A DNA stretch of 11,481 bases from Peptococcaceae bacterium UBA5356. Lineage in GTDB: Bacteria; Bacillota; Peptococcia; DRI-13; DTU073. Positions 6,594-11,481 of this stretch are shown here, in pieces. Numbering within the stretch: the stretch's first letter is position 1; every line of letters starts with the position of its first letter. The stretch is taken from positions 5,904 to 17,384 of the forward strand of contig DHPU01000060.1 of assembly GCA_002407935.1 (NCBI GenBank), written 5' to 3'. Below the pieces are notes generated by a model. That model ran no database searches. It was not told the origin of the DNA and was given only the letters and a program-made list of their open reading frames with translations. The position numbers and the translations under genes were made by a program.

Positions 6594-8066
6594 ATGAAAA
6601 GAATAAAAAAGTTCATAGTTTTAGTCGTTTTAGGCGCAATAGTAGTTGCCTCTCTTTATGGCACTTTTAAACCATTGAAGAAGGGAATATCATATGAAGG
6701 AGAGATATATCATAACTCGAAGGTAGAGTTTCTTTATGATCTTACTTATGAACAAGAGGGGATGATTGTCCATCAGCAAAATATTTTCAAGAAGATTTTA
6801 CAAATGATTGATGAAGCTGAAAAATTTATAATTATTGATATGTTTTTATTTAATGATCAATATGAGCAAAAAGAGGAGTTCCCGTCAATTGCGGCTTCTT
6901 TAACCCGGCATTTGATTAATAAAAAAACGCAAAACCCTGAAATAAAAGTGTATTTTATTACTGATGAAATAAACACTTTTTATGGTGCCTATTCTTCTAA
7001 ACATCTTACTGAATTGCAGAAAAACGGGGTTGAAGTAGTAATTACTAATTTGGATTCTTTGCGGGATTCCAATCCTCTTTATTCAGGAATCTGGACTACT
7101 TTTATCCGTTGGTGGGGAACCGAGGGAAAAGGGTGGCTTCCTAATGCTTTTAGTTCCACAGCGCCTAAGGTAACAGCACGTTCTTATTTAAAATTACTTA
7201 ATTTTAAAGCTAACCACAGAAAAGTAGTTCTTACAGAAAAAAGGGCGATGGTTACATCGGCTAATCCTCATGATGCCAGTGCTTTCCATTCCAATATTGC
7301 TTTTGTGGTTGAGGGAGAGATCCTAAAGGATATTTTGGCTTCGGAGCAGGCAGTAGCAGCTTTTAGTGGTCAAGAGCTGGCGGTAGATTTTGCAGAGAAA
7401 GAGGAAGAAAAATATGCTGAAATGTATGCAATAGCGCAAGAAGCAATTAAATCCCCGACGGCAGTAGATACAGCGAAGCTGGAGGTTTGTGTTTTGACGG
7501 AAAGCAAAATTAAAAAACATTTATTGGAAGAATTAAAAATGACAAGTCAGGGTGATTTGATTTGGATGGGGATGTTTTATCTTGCAGATCGGCAGGTGAT
7601 CAGGGAACTTGTACAAGCCTCCCAACGAGGGGTAGAAATTCGTCTTGTTTTGGATGCCAATAAGGATGCCTTCGGGTTAGAGAAAAATGGGATACCCAAT
7701 AGGCCTGTAGCTAATGAGCTTTATCATGAATCTGAGAAAAAAATAAAAATTAAATGGTACAAGACTCATGGAGAGCAGTACCATACTAAATTAGTTATGC
7801 TTAAAGGACGTGGAAAAAGTGTTATTTTGGGCGGTTCTGCCAATTTAACCAGGAGAAATATTGGGGATTATAATTTAGAGACGGATTTAAAGATATCCGC
7901 CTCTAATGATAGTAAGCTGGTTAAGGAAATAGAAAATTATTTTAACAAGATCTGGAATAATAAGAAGGGTGTCTATACAGTAGATTTAGAAGAGTACCGC
8001 GAAACATCCTTATGGAAAAAGTTCCTATACCTTTTTCAGGAATGGACGGGACTTTCCACAGTGTGA
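6594..8066 (+). CDS. Membrane-anchored phospholipase D / cardiolipin synthase-like protein
   Basis: This 490-residue protein has two HKD-type phospholipase D halves, a fold that transfers phosphatidyl groups or cleaves phosphodiesters through a histidine intermediate. A basic N-terminus and one hydrophobic helix (about 7-24) anchor it in the membrane with the catalytic part probably outside. The first active-site region is NHRKVVLTE at 207-215 with TSANPHDAS at 221-229; the acidic position is Glu instead of Asp. The second is HTKLVML at 397-403 with GGSANLTRRN at 413-422, lacking the usual Asp after HxK. The His-Lys pairs are intact in both halves, so activity is plausible. The ATG at 6594 is used; the TTG just before it (6591) is 8 bases from GGAGG against 11 for the ATG, so a one-residue longer start is possible. 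The substrate is unknown. The gene ends one base from the converging MATE gene. Confidence 0.82.
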   Translation: MKRIKKFIVLVVLGAIVVASLYGTFKPLKKGISYEGEIYHNSKVEFLYDLTYEQEGMIVHQQNIFKKILQMIDEAEKFIIIDMFLFNDQYEQKEEFPSIAASLTRHLINKKTQNPEIKVYFITDEINTFYGAYSSKHLTELQKNGVEVVITNLDSLRDSNPLYSGIWTTFIRWWGTEGKGWLPNAFSSTAPKVTARSYLKLLNFKANHRKVVLTEKRAMVTSANPHDASAFHSNIAFVVEGEILKDILASEQAVAAFSGQELAVDFAEKEEEKYAEMYAIAQEAIKSPTAVDTAKLEVCVLTESKIKKHLLEELKMTSQGDLIWMGMFYLADRQVIRELVQASQRGVEIRLVLDANKDAFGLEKNGIPNRPVANELYHESEKKIKIKWYKTHGEQYHTKLVMLKGRGKSVILGGSANLTRRNIGDYNLETDLKISASNDSKLVKEIENYFNKIWNNKKGVYTVDLEEYRETSLWKKFLYLFQEWTGLSTV

Positions 8067-8067
8067 G

Positions 8068-9435
8068 TTAAGGCGTTTTCATTAAAGACTTTTTCCATCT
8101 GCCCGAACGATAATAAAGATAATTAAGTAAAAAACCCATTAAGGGGCTGATGGTTATACCGAGAAGAACTCCATTAATGCCTAGAAAGGGCAGGCGAGAT
8201 AAAGATGTGGCCAGCGGAACCCTAATTACCCAAAGGGAAACGAGGGTGAAAATCATAGCTATGAAGGTATCGCCGGCACCGCGCAAGACGCCTCCCAAGG
8301 TAAACATTAAAGCCATGGGTAGATAGGAAAAAGCAACAAAACGAAGGTAACGGATTCCTTCAGCAAGTACAGCCGGTTCCTTGGTAAAGGGCAGCAGAAG
8401 AAGTTGAGGAATAAGCAAGGTGATCAGGGAGATGAACAAGGTAATGCAGATCGTGAGCAGAGAGCTCCAGCGGACAGATTCTTTCACCCGTTCATTCTTC
8501 CCTGCTCCTAGATTCTGTGCTACCAGAGAAGAAACGGCCATGCCAATACTCATAGCCGGCATAAAGGCAAATTGATCGACTCTGGCGGCAGCCCCAAAAC
8601 CGGCCACGACGGTACTGCCGAAAAGATTGATTAGAGAACTAACGACTAGGGCACTAAGGGAAATAAAGGTGTGTTGCAGTCCGGCGGGTAGCCCGATGGT
8701 GAGAATTAGTTTAATGATGGATAAATCGGGAACCCAGAAGTCATTTTTGATTACGATAAGATGAGAAGTAAAAAATAAATAACGTAATGAAATCAGTGCC
8801 GAGATGCCTTGAGCGATGATAGTAGCCAAAGCTGCCCCATTAATTCCCAAGGCGGGGAAAGGACCCCAGCCAAAAATAAGGAGAGGATCAAGGAAAATAT
8901 TTAAGAAAGTAGTGTAAAAGAGGAATTTTAAAGGAGTGCGGGAATCGCCGAGCCCTCTTAGAATAGCACTGACTCCGTTATACCAAAACATGCCGAGGAG
9001 GCCGCTGCAAAAAATTTGCAGGTAGGAAGCAGCAAGCTCCAGTACATCAGGGGGAGTATTTATTTGGACAAGCATCCAGCGGCTAAAAACAATTCCTAAA
9101 AGAGAAATTAAGAATCCGGAGATGGTTAATAAAATTAGCGAGTTACCGATTGTTTTACCTAACAGATCAGTTTTTTTAGCGCCATAATATTGTCCTACTA
9201 GGGTGGTTGTCGCCATGGTGATACCCATGACCAGAGCAATTAAGGTAAAGATAATGGGAAAACTAACGGATACCGCGGCTAAAGACTCAGATCCCAAAAA
9301 TCTTCCTACCCAGATGCTGTCGACAATATTATAAAGAGCTTGCAGGAGGTTCCCCAGAAACATGGGAATGGCAAAAGTAATTAGATGCCGGGGAATACTT
9401 CCGTTAGTGAAGTCGGTAATATTTTTGTTTTGCAT
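8068..9435 (-). CDS. MATE family efflux transporter
   Basis: This 455-residue, 12-helix protein belongs to the MATE family, which exports drugs or cationic metabolites in exchange for Na+ or H+. Two homologous halves are visible. The first has LQALYNIVDSIWVGRFLG (31-48) and the cytoplasmic-loop motif LRGLGDSRTPL (159-169). The second has AARVDQFAFMPAMSIGMA (283-300) followed by AQNLGAGK, and the matching motif LRGAGDT (384-390). Length and layout are normal and complete. AAAAGGAG on the minus strand (9445-9452) lies 9 bases before the ATG. It is transcribed divergently from the GntR-type gene across an 87-bp spacer with overlapping promoters, so it is the obvious candidate target of that regulator. 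The substrate cannot be told from sequence. Its 3' end faces the phospholipase D-like gene with one base between stop codons. Confidence 0.93.
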   Translation of the reverse strand: MQNKNITDFTNGSIPRHLITFAIPMFLGNLLQALYNIVDSIWVGRFLGSESLAAVSVSFPIIFTLIALVMGITMATTTLVGQYYGAKKTDLLGKTIGNSLILLTISGFLISLLGIVFSRWMLVQINTPPDVLELAASYLQIFCSGLLGMFWYNGVSAILRGLGDSRTPLKFLFYTTFLNIFLDPLLIFGWGPFPALGINGAALATIIAQGISALISLRYLFFTSHLIVIKNDFWVPDLSIIKLILTIGLPAGLQHTFISLSALVVSSLINLFGSTVVAGFGAAARVDQFAFMPAMSIGMAVSSLVAQNLGAGKNERVKESVRWSSLLTICITLFISLITLLIPQLLLLPFTKEPAVLAEGIRYLRFVAFSYLPMALMFTLGGVLRGAGDTFIAMIFTLVSLWVIRVPLATSLSRLPFLGINGVLLGITISPLMGFLLNYLYYRSGRWKKSLMKTP

Positions 9436-9454
9436 AGTAAGGTGCTCCTTTTCA

Positions 9455-9482
9455 TTGACATAAATATTTCATATAATATACT
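9455..9482 (+). promoter_or_regulatory. Promoter for the GntR-family gene
   Basis: TTGACA at 9455-9460 and TATACT at 9477-9482 are separated by 16 bases, a near-consensus housekeeping promoter. Transcription would start near 9489, about 34 bases before the ATG at 9523. The -35 box lies next to the ribosome binding site of the divergent MATE gene. Confidence 0.65.
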
Positions 9483-9504
9483 TTTAATTGGTAGTAGCTT
9501 TCAA
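9475..9504 (-). promoter_or_regulatory. Divergent promoter for the MATE gene
   Basis: On the minus strand, TTGAAA (9504-9499) and TATATT (9480-9475) are separated by 18 bases. Transcription would start near 9468, giving a leader of about 33 bases. Its -10 overlaps the -10 of the opposed GntR promoter, so polymerase could not occupy both at once. No clear GntR-type palindromic operator can be named in this AT-rich stretch. Confidence 0.45.
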
Positions 9505-9509
9505 AGAAT

Positions 9510-9515
9510 GGAGAG
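9510..9515 (+). promoter_or_regulatory. Ribosome binding site that fixes the start of the GntR gene
   Basis: GGAGAG lies 7 bases before the ATG at 9523. The open frame extends back to 9385, but that would overlap the MATE start and both promoters, and the extra residues look nothing like a GntR N-terminus. The ATG at 9508 lacks a comparable site. Confidence 0.7.
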
Positions 9516-9522
9516 AAGTAGA

Positions 9523-10203
9523 ATGACGGAAAAGAAAAAATTATGCATAGAATTAGATAGTTTTAGACCTTTAGGAGAGGTAGTATATGAAACTTTGCGA
9601 GAGGCCATAATCAGGCAGATTTTAAAGCCGGGAGAAAGGTTAATGGAACAAGAATTAGCTGAGGAAATGGGTGTAAGCCGTACGCCAGTGCGAGAGGCTC
9701 TTCGTAAATTAGAGCTAGAGGGGTATGTGGTAATGATTCCTCGTAAAGGAGCATATGTTGCCGGTCTTTCGATTAAAGATATTAATAATGTTTTTGAAAT
9801 CAGGAGTGCTTTAGAAACATTAGCAGCAGAACTTGCTGCCTCAAGGGCGACTCAGGAAGAAATAGAAGAAATGGAAAGGAATCTGGTTATGGAGGCAGCT
9901 CATTTTGAGACTGGTGATTTGCTTAAGACAATTGAGGTAGATACACGTTTTCACGAACTTATTTATCATGCCTCGAAAAATAACCGCTTACAAAATATGC
10001 TTAAAGATTTACGCGATCAAGTACAGAGGTTTAGGACAACCACCTTGGCTGCCCCGGGTAGAATGAAATTTGCGCTGGATGAACACCGGAGGATTGTAGA
10101 GGCAATTGCGGCGGGAAATGTGCAGGAAGCCAAACTAGCGATTAGAGAACATATTGAAAATGCCGAGAGTGCTTTATTAGAAATTATCTCTATTACGAAA
10201 TAG
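9523..10203 (+). CDS. GntR family transcriptional regulator, FCD (FadR) subfamily
   Basis: This 226-residue DNA-binding regulator is of standard length. A winged helix-turn-helix occupies about 16-80, with the recognition region ELAEEMGVSRTPVREALRKL (44-63) and the wing PRKGAYVAGLS (73-83), both classic GntR sequence. The C-terminal all-helical FCD domain (about 87-215) senses the effector. Its usual metal ligands are present: Asp140 and His144 in VDTRFHELI, His188 in DEHRRI, and His210 in REHIENA. Such regulators usually answer to small organic acids, sugar acids or related metabolites. The gene is divergent from the MATE exporter and convergent with the DUF401 gene, so one or both may be targets; autoregulation is also likely because the promoters overlap. 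The effector is not predictable from what is visible. Confidence 0.92.
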   Translation: MTEKKKLCIELDSFRPLGEVVYETLREAIIRQILKPGERLMEQELAEEMGVSRTPVREALRKLELEGYVVMIPRKGAYVAGLSIKDINNVFEIRSALETLAAELAASRATQEEIEEMERNLVMEAAHFETGDLLKTIEVDTRFHELIYHASKNNRLQNMLKDLRDQVQRFRTTTLAAPGRMKFALDEHRRIVEAIAAGNVQEAKLAIREHIENAESALLEIISITK

Positions 10204-10208
10204 CAAAG

Positions 10209-11414
10209 TTAGAGAAAGCAATATGAATATAGTATGCTAAAAATGAGTAAAAATGTTTCCGGGAGGTATAAATAGCGGTATGTCTGCGTAAAGTTTGCCG
10301 AAAAATACTCGATGGACATTAACAAACAAAGATGCATGGGTGAAAGCATGACTCCGATAAAATTACTCATAAAAGCGAGACAGGATAGGCTTAGAAGTTC
10401 ATTTGGCCCGGCAAGATTCATGATAATCGGGAGGGCTATCGTAATCCCGGGAATCGTAATCCCGGTAAAAAGCCCAATTAAGAAAGGAAAGAAGATCGTA
10501 ATTAAGAGGGGACTTAGTCCTCCCTGTAGAAAAGAAGTAAGCAGATGCTCGATACTTCCGCTTTGTTCGAGCACATCGCTAAGGTAGATAGCACTAAAAG
10601 TCATATAGAAAAGTCCGGGAGTGAGAGCATCCTTGATTATGACTAGAAATTTAGCAAGGTTAATCCGGTAATAAAAGAGCATAGTGATGATGATGATTAC
10701 CAGCGCCAAGAGAATAGACATTTTAAAGGTTATGACCAGCAAGATAATTAATATAATCGGGAGCAGTCCTTCGCAAAGATGAGACCATACTTTTGGAGGG
10801 GCTTTTGTTTCTTCTTTTTCTTTTGTCACTACGGGTATTTTTCTAAAAAGGATTAGCCCAATGAGCAGAGTTGCCAGAGTAAAAGGAAACATCATTAAGA
10901 GAAATTTATTGATGGGTATTTTGATTATTCCCGCCGCCAGCAAATTGGCAGGATAAAGTGGTAAGAAAAACTCCCAGATATGACGGAAATAATAGTTTAT
11001 GGCGGCGTTTTGTTCCGGTGTTACTTTTAATTCTAGGGAGGCCTCTTTGACCATGGGGGCAGAAAATCTAGCTCCACCAGGGGAGGGAAGAAGACCAATC
11101 AAGGCAGGTAGGGCAACCATGGCGAAACGAGGATCGCCGGTGAAGCTTTTAATGCTGGACACAAGGCGAGTCTGGCTCCCGGTAAGGCATACAATATTCT
11201 CCATTATGTTAATTAAAAAAAGTGATCCTAAAATAGTTAGGGTGGAGGGCGAAAGAAAGGAGGAGTAAGCAATTTTCCCCATCTCAATAAAACTTAGTTG
11301 ATGAAGGATTCCAAATAAGCAGGCAGAGAGGAGAAAAGCGTGACCTAGTTGAATACGCTTTCTTACCAAAATGATCAGTAAAGCTAGGATGAATATATTT
11401 TTAAGCATTTCCAT
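10209..11414 (-). CDS. DUF401 family integral membrane protein (putative transporter)
   Basis: This 401-residue, very hydrophobic protein with about ten membrane segments matches DUF401, a family distantly related to ion transporters and without an established substrate. The family signature is clear in the first half: LIGLLPSPGGARFSAPMVKE at 105-124 followed by INYYFRHIWEFFLPLYPANL at 139-158. The second half repeats the pattern with GLFTGITIPGITIALPII (314-331) and LSPMHLCLL (357-365), suggesting an inverted two-half fold with paired re-entrant loops. A charged cytoplasmic loop (about 196-210) lies between the halves. The start at 11414 has GAGGTGA 8 bases upstream; the TTG at 11450 would add 12 residues with no such site. 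It is preceded by two TATAAT boxes in a tandem repeat. The stop lies 5 bases from that of the converging GntR gene, its possible regulator. Confidence 0.85.
   Translation of the reverse strand: MEMLKNIFILALLIILVRKRIQLGHAFLLSACLFGILHQLSFIEMGKIAYSSFLSPSTLTILGSLFLINIMENIVCLTGSQTRLVSSIKSFTGDPRFAMVALPALIGLLPSPGGARFSAPMVKEASLELKVTPEQNAAINYYFRHIWEFFLPLYPANLLAAGIIKIPINKFLLMMFPFTLATLLIGLILFRKIPVVTKEKEETKAPPKVWSHLCEGLLPIILIILLVITFKMSILLALVIIIITMLFYYRINLAKFLVIIKDALTPGLFYMTFSAIYLSDVLEQSGSIEHLLTSFLQGGLSPLLITIFFPFLIGLFTGITIPGITIALPIIMNLAGPNELLSLSCLAFMSNFIGVMLSPMHLCLLMSIEYFSANFTQTYRYLYLPETFLLIFSILYSYCFL
10438..10467. repeat. 15-bp tandem duplication inside the DUF401 gene
   Basis: ATCGTAATCCCGGGA (10438-10452) is followed directly by a copy differing at one base (10453-10467). 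On the minus strand this encodes the repeated pentapeptide GITIP-GITIA in the second re-entrant-loop region of the transporter. It may be a short duplication, or convergence where the family normally has two Gly-Ile-Thr groups. Confidence 0.7.
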
Positions 11415-11422
11415 GATAATTT

Positions 11423-11429
11423 TCACCTC
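11423..11429 (-). promoter_or_regulatory. Ribosome binding site that fixes the start of the DUF401 gene
   Basis: GAGGTGA on the minus strand lies 8 bases before the ATG at 11414, good spacing. It supports the 401-residue form over the longer TTG-initiated one. Confidence 0.65.
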
Positions 11430-11457
11430 TTCTAGTTTGCAAGAAAACAAATATCAA

Positions 11458-11481
11458 AAAGTATTATAGAAAGTATTATAG
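11458..11481 (-). repeat. 12-bp tandem repeat with two TATAAT boxes upstream of the DUF401 gene
   Basis: AAAGTATTATAG occurs twice with no spacer and no mismatch, running to the window edge. Read on the minus strand, each copy contains TATAAT (11468-11463 and 11480-11475). The nearer one would start transcription near 11456, about 40 bases before the ATG. The matching -35 would lie outside the window. The repeat may continue beyond the edge. It could be a promoter with a doubled -10, or a direct-repeat operator. Confidence 0.55.

Noticed and set aside
8012..8098. Perfect 11-bp inverted repeat (ATGGAAAAAGT and its complement) flanking the PLD/MATE junction
   Set aside because: The arms are 65 bases apart, inside two coding ends that both encode Trp-Lys-Lys. 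No U-run follows, so it is more likely chance codon similarity than a terminator.
9385..9522. 46-residue N-terminal extension of the GntR protein
   Set aside because: It would overlap the MATE start and both promoters, does not resemble a GntR N-terminus, and a good ribosome binding site precedes the ATG at 9523.
1..11481. CRISPR array, insertion sequence, integrase or toxin-antitoxin module
   Set aside because: No spaced repeats, transposase or recombinase motifs, terminal inverted repeats or paired small genes of those types were seen.

Overview
The window looks like a chromosomal piece of an AT-rich, monoderm Bacillota genome, most likely of class Clostridia. The grounds are low-GC codon use, strong AAGGAGG-type ribosome binding sites, TTGACA/TATAAT-type promoters, and a Tad/Flp-like locus of the Clostridia type (DUF5702 and DUF6382 genes, no outer-membrane secretin). 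The genus cannot be named from this sequence.

Positions 1-6539 carry seven same-strand genes, the downstream part of a Tad (tight adherence) / type IVb pilus-like operon that enters from the left edge. In order they are a TadB-like platform protein (5' end missing), a TadC-like platform protein, a 64-residue Flp1-like pilin, a TadE-like pseudopilin, a DUF5702 (TadG-like) protein with a long coiled coil, a second TadE-like protein with a C-terminal Cys/His tail, and a DUF6382 membrane protein. The two platform proteins would work with a TadA/CpaF-type ATPase, presumably encoded upstream, to extract pilin and pseudopilins from the membrane. Four proteins carry an N-terminal type IV pilin-like segment. 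The ATPase and prepilin peptidase are not in the window.

Positions 6540-8066 hold a membrane-anchored phospholipase D/cardiolipin synthase-like gene with its own extended -10 promoter. It converges, one base apart, on a MATE-family exporter gene (8068-9435, minus strand).

The MATE gene is divergent from a GntR-family, FCD-type regulator (9523-10203). The 87-bp spacer contains two opposed promoters whose -10 elements overlap, so one bound regulator could switch both genes. The regulator gene converges, five bases apart, on a DUF401 membrane protein gene (10209-11414, minus strand). That gene is preceded by a perfect 12-bp tandem repeat containing two TATAAT boxes.

The most notable material is in the Tad-like locus: an Ala where the pilin cleavage site normally has Gly, a Cys/His tail fused to a TadE-like pseudopilin, and a DUF6382 protein with no FHA domain. 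No rRNA, tRNA, CRISPR array, insertion sequence, riboswitch or convincing intrinsic terminator was seen. No gene-free stretch exceeds 100 bases.
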